Assembly (NCBI GenBank): GCA_023389745.1
Contig: JAEWED010000204.1
Coordinates: 1-64,000 of the forward strand
Length of the DNA: 64,000 nucleotides
Source of the DNA: Actinomycetes bacterium
GTDB lineage: Bacteria; Actinomycetota; Acidimicrobiia; Acidimicrobiales; Microtrichaceae
Reading direction: 5' to 3'
Shown: positions 1 through 9,800 of the stretch, piece by piece
Numbering within the stretch: the first letter of the stretch is position 1
Layout: each line of letters begins with the position of its first letter
The notes under the pieces: model-generated
Databases searched by the model: none
What the model was told of the DNA's origin: nothing
Seen by the model: the letters and a program-made list of their open reading frames with translations, nothing else
Position numbers and translations under genes: made by a program

Positions 1-2
1 TG

Positions 3-1910
3 GAGCTGGTCGACTGGCCCGAGCGGGTCGTCACCCAGCAGCGCAACTGGATCGGCCGCTCCGAGGGTGCGCAGTTCCCGATGCAGGTCGTGACCGCGGA
101 CGGCGAACCGGTCGTCGTCGACGGCGAGGCGCTGTCGTTCGAGGTGTTCACCACCCGTCCCGACACCAGCTACGGCATGACCTTCTGCGTGCTCGCGCCC
201 GAGCACCCGCTCGTCAGCCGCATCGTCACCGACGACCGTCGGGCCGAGGTCGAGCGCTTCGTCGAGGTCGCTCGGGCCACCTCCGAGATCGACCGGCTGT
301 CGACCGAGCGGTCCCTCGGCGAGCGCGGCACCGCGACGGGCGCGTACGCCCGCAACCCGTTCACCGGCGACGCCGTGCCGATCTACCTGGCCGACTACGT
401 GCTCGGCACCTACGGCACCGGGGCGGTCATGGCCGTGCCGGGCGAGGACCAGCGCGACTGGGACTTCGCGACCATCTTCGGGCTGCCGATCATCGAGACC
501 GTGCAGCGCCCCGAGGGCTGGGACGGCGAGGCGTTCCCCGACGACGGCCCGCACATCAACTCCTCGGGCGGGCTCGGCCCGGATCTCGACGGGCTGCTGA
601 AGGACGAGGCCAAGACGGCGGCCATGGACTGGCTCGAAGCGGAAGGCCTGGGCGGACGCACGATCAACTACCGGCTGCGTGACTGGCTGCTGTCCCGCCA
701 GCGGTTCTGGGGCTGTCCGATCCCAGTCGTGTACTGCGACGACTGCGGCGTGGTCCCGGTCCCCGACGACCAGCTCCCCGTGCTCGCCCCCGACGACGTC
801 GAGTTCACGCCGACGGGCCAGTCGCCGCTGCTGTCCCACGAGGGCTTCCTCAACACCACCTGTCCGACCTGTGGCGGGCATGCCCGCCGCGAGACCGACA
901 CGATGGACACCTTCGTCGACAGCTCCTGGTACTACCTGCGATTCACCGATCCGTGGTCGACCGAGGCGCCGTTCCGCGCCGACGAGGTCGCGCGCTGGAT
1001 GCCCGTCGACCAGTACATCGGCGGCGCCGAGCACGCCGTGCTGCACCTGATGTACGCCCGCTTCTTCACCAAGGCGCTCGCCGATCTGGGCATCGCCCCG
1101 AAGGAGCTGCGCGAGCCGTTCCGTCGTCTGTTCACCCAGGGCATGATCCGCCTGGACGGCTCGAAGATGTCGAAGTCGAAGGGCAACCTGGTCGCTCCCG
1201 AGGAGATCATCGACACCCTCGGCGCCGACGCGTTGCGCCTCAGCCACCTGGCGGTGAAGCCACCCGAGGAGGACGTCGACTGGGAGGACTTCGGCCTGGA
1301 CGGCTGCTCGCGCTTCCTGGCCCGCGTGTGGCGCCTGGCGGTGCCCGACTCCGACCTGACCGTCGACCTGCGCGGCGGCGACCCCACCGCTGCGGACCAG
1401 GCAGTGGTGCGCGCCACGCACCGGCTGATCGCGGAGGTGACCGGCGACTTCGAGCGCTGGTCGTACAACGTCGCGGTCGCCAAGTACATGGGCTTCGTCA
1501 ACGAGCTGTACCGCTACGTGCAGTCCGACGAGGGAGCGCAGCGCGAGACCCTCGAGTTCGCGACCGACACCCTGCTCCAGGTGCTGGCGCCCGCATGCCC
1601 CCACATGACCGCCGAGCTGTGGGCGCTGCGTCGCGCCGCGGACGGCCCTGCCGGCGACGACACGATCGCGCACGTGCACGAGACGGCGTGGCCGGTGGCC
1701 GACGAGTCCCAGCTGGTCGAGGACAGCGTCACCCTCGTCGTGCAGGTGAACGGCAAGGTGCGCGACCGCATCGAGGTCGCGGCGGACGCGGACGAGTCGG
1801 CCTGCGTCGCGGCGGCGCTCGGGTCCGAGAAGGTCCGGGCTCATCTCGGCGAAGGTGAGGCGCGTAAGGTCATCGCTCGTCCCCCGAAGTTGGTGAACAT
1901 CGTCGTGTGA
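3..1910 (+). CDS. leuS: Leucyl-tRNA synthetase, 5'-truncated by the window edge
   Basis: Charges tRNA-Leu with leucine in the cytoplasm. The reading frame is open from base 3, so the gene starts upstream and only the last 635 residues are here. The fragment opens with the segment joining the catalytic core to the CP1 editing domain (WPERV, NWIGRSEG). It then shows the editing-site motifs TTRPDTSYG (about fragment residue 50) and MAVPGEDQRDWDFA, the class I signature KMSKS (about residue 387), the anticodon-binding helices and the C-terminal VNGKVRDR segment. Motif order and length fit a complete bacterial-type LeuRS C-terminal two thirds. No frameshift is seen. Only the HIGH motif and the N-terminal Rossmann half are missing, because of the window edge. 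Confidence 0.97.
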   Translation, partial: ELVDWPERVVTQQRNWIGRSEGAQFPMQVVTADGEPVVVDGEALSFEVFTTRPDTSYGMTFCVLAPEHPLVSRIVTDDRRAEVERFVEVARATSEIDRLSTERSLGERGTATGAYARNPFTGDAVPIYLADYVLGTYGTGAVMAVPGEDQRDWDFATIFGLPIIETVQRPEGWDGEAFPDDGPHINSSGGLGPDLDGLLKDEAKTAAMDWLEAEGLGGRTINYRLRDWLLSRQRFWGCPIPVVYCDDCGVVPVPDDQLPVLAPDDVEFTPTGQSPLLSHEGFLNTTCPTCGGHARRETDTMDTFVDSSWYYLRFTDPWSTEAPFRADEVARWMPVDQYIGGAEHAVLHLMYARFFTKALADLGIAPKELREPFRRLFTQGMIRLDGSKMSKSKGNLVAPEEIIDTLGADALRLSHLAVKPPEEDVDWEDFGLDGCSRFLARVWRLAVPDSDLTVDLRGGDPTAADQAVVRATHRLIAEVTGDFERWSYNVAVAKYMGFVNELYRYVQSDEGAQRETLEFATDTLLQVLAPACPHMTAELWALRRAADGPAGDDTIAHVHETAWPVADESQLVEDSVTLVVQVNGKVRDRIEVAADADESACVAAALGSEKVRAHLGEGEARKVIARPPKLVNIVV

Positions 1911-1986
1911 GCGTCAGCGCCACGTGCGCGGCGCCGTGTGGCAAATGACAGGGGTGTAACCGACGGGGTGCTTGGAGAGTCAGAAC

Positions 1987-3648
1987 ATGGTGCTTTCACT
2001 GATCGACCGAATCGAAGACGTGGCGGCGAACCCGCACGGCGACATCACGTTCGTCACCGGCGAGGACCACACGACGGTTCCGTGGCCCCAGCTGCACGCC
2101 GAGTCACGCCTGGCCGCGGCAGTGCTGCAGGCCCACGGCGTCCGCCCCGGTGACCACGTCGCGCTGCTCGGCCCGACGACGCGCAAGCTGATCACCGGCA
2201 TCCAGGCGACCTGGTTGGCGGGAGCGGCGCTGGTCACCATGCCGCTGCCGATGAGGATGGGGGCGATCGACCAGTTCATCGCCCAGACGCGTGCCCGGAT
2301 CATCAACTCCGACACCAAGCTCGTGCTGATCGACTCCGACCTGGCGGCGTTCCTCGAGCCGGAGCCGGGCGACCCGCCGTTCCTGACCCTCGACGAGCTC
2401 GTCGCCCCCGGTGCGTCCGACGACGACTACACGCGTCCGGCGAGCGATCCGAACGCGCTCGCCATCCTGCAGTTCACCTCGGGCTCCACCTCGGAGCCGA
2501 AGGGCGTGATGCTCACGCACCGTGCCATCTGCAACAACCTCGACGGCGCCTGGAACGCCGCGAAGATCACCCACGACGAGGTCATCGTCTCGTGGCTGCC
2601 GCTCTACCACGACATGGGTCTGGTCGGACTGCTGACCATCCCGATGTCGCGTGGCTGCACCCTGGTGCAGGGCGCGCCGCAGGACTTCCTCGCCAAGCCG
2701 ATCCGGTGGATGGAGTGGATCACCCGCTACGGCGGCACCGGCACCGCGGGCCCCAACTTCAGCTACGCGCTCGCCGCCCGTGCGCTGCGCCGCACCGACG
2801 CCGAGATCGACCTCGCCTCGATGCGCGTCTGGCTCAACGGTGCCGAGCCGGTCGACCCGACGACGTTCCGGGCGTTCTTCGAGGCGGGGGAGCGCTTCGG
2901 CCTCCGCCCCGAGGGTGCGTTCCCCGCGTTCGGCATGGCCGAGGTCTGCATCGCCGGCACGTTCCCCGAGCCCGGTGCGGGTCTGCGCACCGACTGGGTC
3001 GACCGCGCCGTGCTCGAGAACGACCGCCGCGCCGAACCGGCCGAACCCGAGTCCGAGGACGCCACCGAGCTGGTGATGCTCGGCGCCCCGGTCGACGGCC
3101 TCGAGGTCGCCGTCTGCGACCCGACGACCGGCGAGCCGTGCGAGGAGCGCCAGGTCGGAGAGCTGCGCATCGGCGGCAACTCGCTCACGTCGGGCTACTT
3201 CCGCAACCAGGAGGCCACCGACGAGCTCATCCGCGACGGCTGGCTGCACACCGGCGACCTGGCGTACATCGTCGACGGCCAGCTCGTGGTCTGCGGACGC
3301 ATCAAGGACGTCATCATCATCGGCGGCCGCAACATCTACCCGCAGGACATCGAGAAGGTGGCGGGCGAGGTGCACGGCGTGCGACCCGGCAACGTGATCG
3401 CCTTCGGCGTCGACGGCCGTCAGGGTGCCCAGAACATCATCGTGGTCGCCGAGGCCCGTGCGAACGACCTCGACGAGCTGGCGCGAGAGGTCACGCGTGT
3501 CGTCGCCGACTCCGTCGGCGTGCCGCCCAAGGCGGTCGTGCTGGTCGAACCGGGCACCGTGCCCAAGACGTCGTCGGGCAAGCTGCAGCGTTCGGCGTGC
3601 AAGGCGCAGTACCTCGACGGAGGCCTGTCGCTGCTCACCGCGGACTGA
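1987..3648 (+). CDS. Fatty-acyl-AMP ligase (FAAL/FadD32-like)
   Basis: Adenylate-forming enzyme of 553 residues expected to activate a fatty acid as acyl-AMP for transfer to a carrier protein or another acceptor. Visible motifs are the P-loop TSGSTSEPKGVMLTH (about residues 164-178), WLPLYHDMGLVG (about 205-215, the form typical of FAALs), GWLHTGD (about 417), a GRIKDVIIIGGRNIYPQDIE hinge and a C-terminal lysine in KTSSGKLQ (about 527-534). The ATG at 1987 is chosen because GGAGAG at 1974-1979 sits 7 bases before it; a TTG at 1972 is in frame but would bury that ribosome site. No carrier-protein or polyketide synthase gene is adjacent, so the acceptor is unknown. A plain acyl-CoA ligase remains possible; YHDMG favours FAAL. 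Confidence 0.85.
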   Translation: MVLSLIDRIEDVAANPHGDITFVTGEDHTTVPWPQLHAESRLAAAVLQAHGVRPGDHVALLGPTTRKLITGIQATWLAGAALVTMPLPMRMGAIDQFIAQTRARIINSDTKLVLIDSDLAAFLEPEPGDPPFLTLDELVAPGASDDDYTRPASDPNALAILQFTSGSTSEPKGVMLTHRAICNNLDGAWNAAKITHDEVIVSWLPLYHDMGLVGLLTIPMSRGCTLVQGAPQDFLAKPIRWMEWITRYGGTGTAGPNFSYALAARALRRTDAEIDLASMRVWLNGAEPVDPTTFRAFFEAGERFGLRPEGAFPAFGMAEVCIAGTFPEPGAGLRTDWVDRAVLENDRRAEPAEPESEDATELVMLGAPVDGLEVAVCDPTTGEPCEERQVGELRIGGNSLTSGYFRNQEATDELIRDGWLHTGDLAYIVDGQLVVCGRIKDVIIIGGRNIYPQDIEKVAGEVHGVRPGNVIAFGVDGRQGAQNIIVVAEARANDLDELAREVTRVVADSVGVPPKAVVLVEPGTVPKTSSGKLQRSACKAQYLDGGLSLLTAD

Positions 3649-3683
3649 GTCCGACACTCCTGCCGATCACGGCGGACTGAGTC
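3640..3683 (+). repeat. 12-bp direct repeat spanning a stop codon
   Basis: GCGGACTGAGTC occurs at 3640-3651, across the stop codon of the acyl-AMP ligase gene, and again at 3672-3683. The spacing of 32 bases is not a multiple of three. It looks like a short local duplication of the gene end. Confidence 0.6.
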
Positions 3684-3689
3684 AGACTC

Positions 3690-3715
3690 CCGTTCGGGGG
3701 GTTCCTCACGAACGG
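3690..3715 (+). terminator. Probable transcription terminator hairpin
   Basis: CCGTTCG at 3690-3696 pairs perfectly with CGAACGG at 3709-3715 around a 12-base loop, 42 bases after the acyl-AMP ligase stop. There is no T-run, as is common in high-GC actinobacteria. Confidence 0.55.
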
Positions 3716-3787
3716 TCGGCCTCGTGCCGATCGAGGAGGAGTGGAGCCCACCGACACCGCATCGACCAGCCGTCCGAGAGGACGGCG

Positions 3788-4618
3788 ATGATCCCGACGC
3801 TGGTCACCTGTGTGCTGGTGATCCTGGCGCTCGGCGGGTGCGTCGTCGCGTCGATGTTCGTCGAGGAGCGGGCGAACGCTCGGCGGCTGCGCCGCGCCGA
3901 CGCGGAGCGGGCGGCGGAGGCTCCCCATGAGTGGTTCGACGAGTCCGCCGACCCCGAGCTCGCTGCACCGGACATCACGCTGGCGGACGCGCCCCACGAG
4001 ACGACCGTGGTGATCCCGGGCAGCGCCTCGGCGGACGCCGCGGTCGCGGTGCTGCTGGCCGCGTACGTCGCCTCCGGTGGCGAGTCCGCTCGTCGCGCGG
4101 CCGCATGGGTCACCGCAGCCGCGTCTCCACCATCGGCGGGTGGGCCATCGTCGGGTGGGCCATCGTCGGGAGGGCCATCGCTCGAAGGGCCGTCGTTCGT
4201 TCCCGGCGCGGACCTGCGAGGACGGACCGTCGCGGTGCGGCGACTGCTCGAGCACGACCAGGACGACCGCTGCTGGGTCACGCTTCGAGCCGGGGTCGAC
4301 ATCGCACGCGGCGTCGACCGCCACCCGATCACCTGCCCGACGCTCGACGCGCTGGTGGGGCTCTGGGCCGCCACCCGGGCGGCGGTCTCCGCCGTGCCGC
4401 ACGACGAGCTCGCCCGCATGGTCGCCGCGATCGACGAGCTCGATCCCACCTGGACGGCGACCACCGGCGCCGCCGTGGTCGAACCGGTCGCCGAGCAGCT
4501 GCGCGCCGCCGCGGTCGGCGGGGGCAGCGCCAGGATCCATGTCCGACTCACCCCGTTGTGTGACGGCGACGCGGTCGGCGCCGCGACGTCCGCCCCCGAG
4601 GTGCACGAGACGGTGTAG
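3788..4618 (+). CDS. Membrane-anchored protein of unknown function
   Basis: A 276-residue protein I do not recognise. The start is the ATG at 3788, with AGAGGA at 3777-3782 just upstream; longer in-frame starts would run into the preceding gene. It has one N-terminal hydrophobic segment (about residues 4-23), a charged stretch, a Gly-Pro-Ser linker of five-residue repeats (about 115-134), and an alpha/beta-looking C-terminal half with no catalytic motif I can name. The layout suggests a cytoplasmic or periplasmic domain held at the membrane. It lies 65 bases upstream of the Liv-type transport operon on the same strand and could be cotranscribed with it. Confidence 0.75.
   Translation: MIPTLVTCVLVILALGGCVVASMFVEERANARRLRRADAERAAEAPHEWFDESADPELAAPDITLADAPHETTVVIPGSASADAAVAVLLAAYVASGGESARRAAAWVTAAASPPSAGGPSSGGPSSGGPSLEGPSFVPGADLRGRTVAVRRLLEHDQDDRCWVTLRAGVDIARGVDRHPITCPTLDALVGLWAATRAAVSAVPHDELARMVAAIDELDPTWTATTGAAVVEPVAEQLRAAAVGGGSARIHVRLTPLCDGDAVGAATSAPEVHETV
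4130..4189 (+). repeat. 15-bp in-frame tandem repeat coding for GGPSS
   Basis: Four consecutive 15-base units (4130, 4145, 4160, 4175), the middle two nearly identical, encode PS-rich GGPSS-type linker repeats inside the membrane-anchored protein. The length is a multiple of three, so copy number could vary without breaking the frame. Confidence 0.75.
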
Positions 4619-4683
4619 ACACTTCGGAACGCCTCGCCGTCACGGCGGAGCAGGGGTGGTCATCGCAACACCGGGGGGTGTGA

Positions 4684-6852
4684 ATGCGACAGTGGGGCCC
4701 GCGCGGGCGTACGTGGTCGACGGCCGGTCTGTACGTCGCGCCGGCCGTGATCGTCGCGGTGCAGCTGGTCGTGTTCCCCATGCCGATCGGCGCGATGTTC
4801 TCCGGGCTGATCCTCGGGATGCTCGGTGCACTCGGCGCGGTCGGCCTGGCGCTGGTGTGGCGCTCCAACCGCGTCGTGAACTTCGCGCAGGGCGACCTGG
4901 GCACGTTCCCGGCGACGCTCACGGTGCTGCTCATCACGATCGTCGGAGTGCCGTGGCTCGTCGGTGTCGTCGCCGGTCTCGCTGCCGCCGCAGCGGTCGG
5001 GCTGCTCGCCGACGTGCTCGTCGTGCGCCGCTTCTTCCGCTCCCCACGGCTGCAGCTGACCGTCGCGACGCTCGGGTTGGCGCAGCTGCTCGCGTTCGGT
5101 GCGCTGCTGCTGCCGAGGGCCTGGGGCGAGGGCCCCGCGATCCGTACGATGCCCGCGCCGTTCCAGTTCGACTTCTCGGTCGGGCAGGTCGCCTTCGACG
5201 CCAACGACCTGATCGCGCTGATCGTGGCGCCCGTGCTCATCGTCGCCGTCGCGGTGCTGCTGCGCCTGACCGACACCGGGACCGCGGTGCGTGCCGCGGC
5301 GGACCGGTCCGACCGCGCCGCATTGCTGGGCATCCCCGTGCGTCGCCTCGAAGCACAGGTGTGGACCCTGGCCGCCGTCCTGTCGTTCGCCTCGGTGATC
5401 CTGACCGCCGGCGTGTCGAGCCTGCCCTTCGGGCTGGGTTTCGGGCTGTCGCTCGTGCTGCGGGCGATGACCGCACTGGTCATCGGCCGCATGACGCACT
5501 TCGTGGTCATCTCGGTCACCGCGGTCGCCCTCGGCCTGCTCGAGACGGGCATCCGCTGGAACACCGGCGACGCCTACCTGGTCTCGCCGATCCTGGCGTT
5601 GCTGATCATCGTGAGCCTGCTGATCCAGCGTCGCGGCGACACCCGCGCCGATGCCGACTCCCGCGCCGGGCTCGACGCCACGGGCGAGGTCCGACCCGTG
5701 CCGGCAGTGCTGCGTCGCCTGCCCGAGGTGCGCCTCGGCTACCTCGCCGTCGCCGCCGTGGCGGCGGTCCTGCTGATCGGCGGCCCGTTCCTCATGGGCA
5801 CCAACGGTCAGCTCAAGGCGGGCATCGTCGTCGTGTTCGCGATGATCGGGACATCGGTCGTGGTGCTCACCGGTTGGGCCGGGCAGGTGTCGCTCGGGCA
5901 GATGGCCTTCGTCGGAGTCGGCGCGGCGCTGGGTGCCTGGTGCACCGTCGACCGCGGCTGGGACCCGGTCGTGTCGATGGTGCTCGCCGGGCTGATCGGC
6001 GCCGTGGTGGCGATCCTCGTGGGCCTGCCCGCGCTGCGGCTCCGGGGGCTCTACCTGGCGGTCACCACGCTTGCGTTGTCGCTCGCCGCGTCGGAGTGGG
6101 TCTTCTCGAACCGCGCCGTCGACTGGATCCCCGAGGGGTCCTTCCCGCGGCCGAGCCTGTTGGGCCGGATCGACCTGGACACGCCGCTGCGGCTCTACTT
6201 CTTCGCGCTGGTCATGCTGCTGCTGAGCCTCGTGACGCTGCGCGGCGTGCGTCGCTCCCGGGTGGGCCGGGTGCTGATCGCGCTGCGCGACAACGAGCCG
6301 GGTGTCGTGGCCTACGGAGTGAATCCGACGCTCGCCAAGCTCACCGCCTTCGCCGTGTCGGGGTTCGTCGCCGCGGTCGCCGGTGTCGTGCTGGTCATCC
6401 ACCAGGCGTCGTTCCGTCCGGTGACCTACGGCGCGGACGAGAGCCTGACGGTGTTCGTGGCCACGGTCATCGGTGGGCTCGGCAGCCTGCTCGGCGCCGT
6501 CAGCGGCGCCGTGTTCCAGCGCGGCGCGCAGTGGTTGCTGCCGGCGCCCTGGTCGTACCTCGCGACCGGTCTGGGTGTGCTCGTCGTGCTGCTCACCCTG
6601 CCCGACGGCATCGGCGGGCTGATCTGGCGCGGCCGCGACGAGGTGCTGCGCCGCATCGCCCGAGCACGCGGCATCGAGGTGCTCGCGTTCGACCGTTCCT
6701 CGGGTGACCCCGACGACGACCCGCCGAGTGCCGGGCCGCCGACGGGTGGCCCGCCGGGCGACGGCACGGCGCCGTCGCAGACGGGGCCGATCGACGAGAC
6801 CCAGACGGGCGCAGAGTCGGGCGCAGAGCCGGATGCAGAGGTGGTGGCATGA
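4684..6852 (+). CDS. LivH-LivM fused branched-chain amino acid-type ABC permease
   Basis: A 722-residue polytopic membrane protein joining both permease subunits of a HAAT-family ABC importer. The N-terminal half (about 1-310) is LivH-like, with NRVVNFAQGDLG at about residues 61-72. The C-terminal half (about 340-650) is LivM-like, with GWAGQVSLGQMAF at about 398-410 and the conserved loop RSRVGRVLIALRDNE. An acidic Pro/Gly-rich tail of about 50 residues follows. The ATG start at 4684 follows a G-rich stretch. The stop overlaps the next start by ATGA at 6849-6852, so translation is probably coupled to the ATPase gene. The transported substrate cannot be read from the sequence; HAAT systems import amino acids, amides, urea or aromatic acids. 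Confidence 0.92.
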   Translation: MRQWGPRGRTWSTAGLYVAPAVIVAVQLVVFPMPIGAMFSGLILGMLGALGAVGLALVWRSNRVVNFAQGDLGTFPATLTVLLITIVGVPWLVGVVAGLAAAAAVGLLADVLVVRRFFRSPRLQLTVATLGLAQLLAFGALLLPRAWGEGPAIRTMPAPFQFDFSVGQVAFDANDLIALIVAPVLIVAVAVLLRLTDTGTAVRAAADRSDRAALLGIPVRRLEAQVWTLAAVLSFASVILTAGVSSLPFGLGFGLSLVLRAMTALVIGRMTHFVVISVTAVALGLLETGIRWNTGDAYLVSPILALLIIVSLLIQRRGDTRADADSRAGLDATGEVRPVPAVLRRLPEVRLGYLAVAAVAAVLLIGGPFLMGTNGQLKAGIVVVFAMIGTSVVVLTGWAGQVSLGQMAFVGVGAALGAWCTVDRGWDPVVSMVLAGLIGAVVAILVGLPALRLRGLYLAVTTLALSLAASEWVFSNRAVDWIPEGSFPRPSLLGRIDLDTPLRLYFFALVMLLLSLVTLRGVRRSRVGRVLIALRDNEPGVVAYGVNPTLAKLTAFAVSGFVAAVAGVVLVIHQASFRPVTYGADESLTVFVATVIGGLGSLLGAVSGAVFQRGAQWLLPAPWSYLATGLGVLVVLLTLPDGIGGLIWRGRDEVLRRIARARGIEVLAFDRSSGDPDDDPPSAGPPTGGPPGDGTAPSQTGPIDETQTGAESGAEPDAEVVA

Positions 6853-9800
6853 CCGCGACGGCTGACCGCGTCACGTGGGAGGACCTGCGCGAGTCCTCCA
6901 AGGGCGTCGTGAACCCACGGGCCTGGGCCAGGGCGCTGCGCAACCCCGCGAAGTCCATGCAGGAGCTCGTGGGCACCGGGCCGGTGTTCCCGCTGCTGAT
7001 CCTGTTCGGGCTCAACGCCGCCGACGAGCTCGACCGCACCGGGTTCGCGATCCTGCTGCCCAACGTGCGAGACGCGTTCGGCATGTCGAACACCGGCATC
7101 CTCACGCTCGTCGCGTTCACCATGCTCGGCGCCCTGGTCATGCAGATGCCGATCGCCATCGCGGCGGACCGCGGCAACCGCATCGCGATCGCCCTCGGAG
7201 GCGCCGCGCTGTGGGCGGGCTTCTCGCTGATGACCGGCTTCGCGAACACGATCGTCATCCTGGTGATCGCCCGACTCGGCTCCGGCATCGGTCGAGCCGT
7301 CGTCGATCCGACGCACAACGCGCTGCTCTCGGACTTCTACAGCGTCGACCGACGACCGGCGGTCTTCTCGTTCCACCGCGCCGCCAACGTGCTCGGCAAC
7401 TTCATGGGGCCGTTGCTCGCCGGCTCGATCGCCTACTTCTACGGGTGGCGTGCGCCGTTCATCGTGTTCGCGATCCCGACGATCGTGCTGGTCCTGCTCG
7501 GCCTGCGCATCAAGGACCCCATCCGCGGTGCCCAGGAACGGCGAGCAGCGGGAGCGGATGAGGAGCTGAGCAACACCGAGGAGCCCCGGGCGAGCTTCGC
7601 GGAGTCGTGGCGGCTGCTGTGGAAGATCGAGGTGCTGCGCCGGATCTGGTACGCCGTGCCGTTCCTGGCCGTGGCGATCATCGGGTTCGTGTCGCTCGGC
7701 GGGCTGCTCTACGAAGAGGTCTACGACCTCGACGAGCTGCAACGCGGCTACCTCGCCGCGGTCGCGGAGCCGTTCCAGTTCCTCGGCCTCGCCGTCGGCG
7801 CCAAGCTCGGCACCCGACTGTTCCTGCGTGACCCGGCCCTGATCTTCAAGTTCCTCAAGGGCGTGTCGTTCACCTGTGCCGCGCTGGTCGCCTGCTTCGC
7901 GTTGTCGCCGAACATCTACCTGACGGTGCTCGCGAACATCGCGCTGACGTCGGTGCTGGCGGTGCTGCTACCCGGCCTGTTCGCCACCCTGTCGCTCGCG
8001 ATCCCGGCACGTGCCCGGTCGGTCGGGTTCTCGGTCGCGTCGTGGTGGGCGATCCCGGGCCTCGCGCTGCTGCCGGCCATCGGCTGGGTCAGCGAACGCT
8101 TCGGCATCCGCCAGGGCATGCTCGTCATGGTGCCGGTGCTGGTCGTGGGCGGCTGGATGATCTCGACGGGCGGCACGGTGATCCGCCGCGACATCAACGA
8201 CGTCTGGGGTGCGTCGCTGGCCCGCTCCCATGCGCTCGCCGAGCGCGCGGCGGGCCGCTCGAAGCTGCTGACCATCAAGGACCTCAACGTGTCCTACGGG
8301 CAGCTGCAGGTCCTCTTCGACATCGACCTCGAGATCAAGGAGGGCGAGATCGTCGCCCTGCTCGGGACCAACGGCGCGGGCAAGTCCACCCTGTTGCGTG
8401 CCGTGTCCGGACTGACCGAGGCCGACTACGGCGCGGTCATCTTCGACGGTCGCGACATCACCCACGCGCCGCCGAACGAGATCGCGGCCCTGGGGATCGC
8501 CCAGGTGCCGGGCGGTGCCGGTGTCTTCCCGTCGCTCACCGTCGCCGAGAACCTGCGCTCCGCAGGATGGCTGCTGCGCAAGGACCGCGCCGAGCACGCA
8601 CGTCGGGTCGAGGTGGTGCTCGACACCTTCCCGATCCTGCGTGAACGCCTCGACGAGCCCGCCGCGAACCTGTCCGGTGGCCAGCAGCAGATGCTCGCCC
8701 TCGGCATGGCCCTGCTGTCGCAGCCCAAGCTGCTGCTGATCGACGAGCTGAGCCTGGGCCTGGCGCCGCTGGTGGTCGGCCAGCTCGCCGCGCTGGTCCG
8801 CGAGATCGCCGCGGGCGGCACCACCGTGATCCTGGTCGAGCAGTCGGTCAACGTCGCGCTGACCATGGCGACCACCGCACACTTCATGGAGCGTGGGCGC
8901 ATCCGCTTCTCCGGTCCGGCAGAGGAGCTGCTCGAACGCCCCGACCTGCTGCGAGCCGTCTTCCTCGCCGAGGGGGAGACGGCCCGAGTGGACACCTCGC
9001 CCGACGGCTCGGCAGCGGTCGACCCGGGGCCGAGCCGTGCCATCGCTCGGGCCGACGCGGTGCCGGCGCTGGAGCTCACCGGCGTCACCCGTCGCTTCGG
9101 CGGCATCTCGGCGACCGAGGACGTGACGTTCTCGGTCGCGCCCGGAGAGGTCCTGGGCCTGATCGGTCAGAACGGCGCCGGCAAGACCACGTTGTTCGAC
9201 CTGATCAGCGGGTACCAGCCCCTCGACGGAGGCCGGATCCGCCTCGCCGGCCGTGACGTCTCCGAGCTGTCGCCGCACCGTCGGGCACGGCTGGGCCTGG
9301 GGCGCACCTTCCAGGGCGGCCAGCTGTTCCCGGGACTCACCGTCGCCGAGGCGGTCGCCGTGGGTCTCGAGCAGTCGATCGACGTCCGCGACCCGATCAA
9401 CCCGGCGTTGCACCTGCCGCCGGCCTACGAGAGCGAACGGCACGTGCGCGCCAGGGTCGATGAGCTGCTCGGCGTGTTCGGCCTGACCGCCTACGCCGAG
9501 ACCTTCACCAGCGAGCTGTCGACGGGCACCCGACGCATCGTCGAGTTCGCCTGCGCCGTGGCCCACCAGCCCACGTTGCTGCTGCTCGACGAACCCGCCG
9601 CCGGCGTCGCCCAGCGAGAGGTCGAACAGCTCGGCGCGCTGCTGCTGCGGATGCGCGACGAGCTCGGCTGCGCGATGGTCGTCATCGAGCACGACATGCC
9701 GCTGATCGCCGGGATCTCGGACCGCCTCGTGGCGCTCGAGTCCGGCGAGATCATCGCCCAGGGGGAACCGGCCGCGGTGCTGAGCGATCCACGTGTCGTC

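Noticed and set aside
1919..1942. GCCAC/GTGGC pair after leuS as a terminator
   Set aside because: Only 5 bp with a large loop; too weak to list as a feature.
2104..6402. Long minus-strand frames opposite the acyl-AMP ligase and the permease fusion
   Set aside because: Third-position GC bias leaves antisense frames open; no motif, ribosome site or family resemblance.
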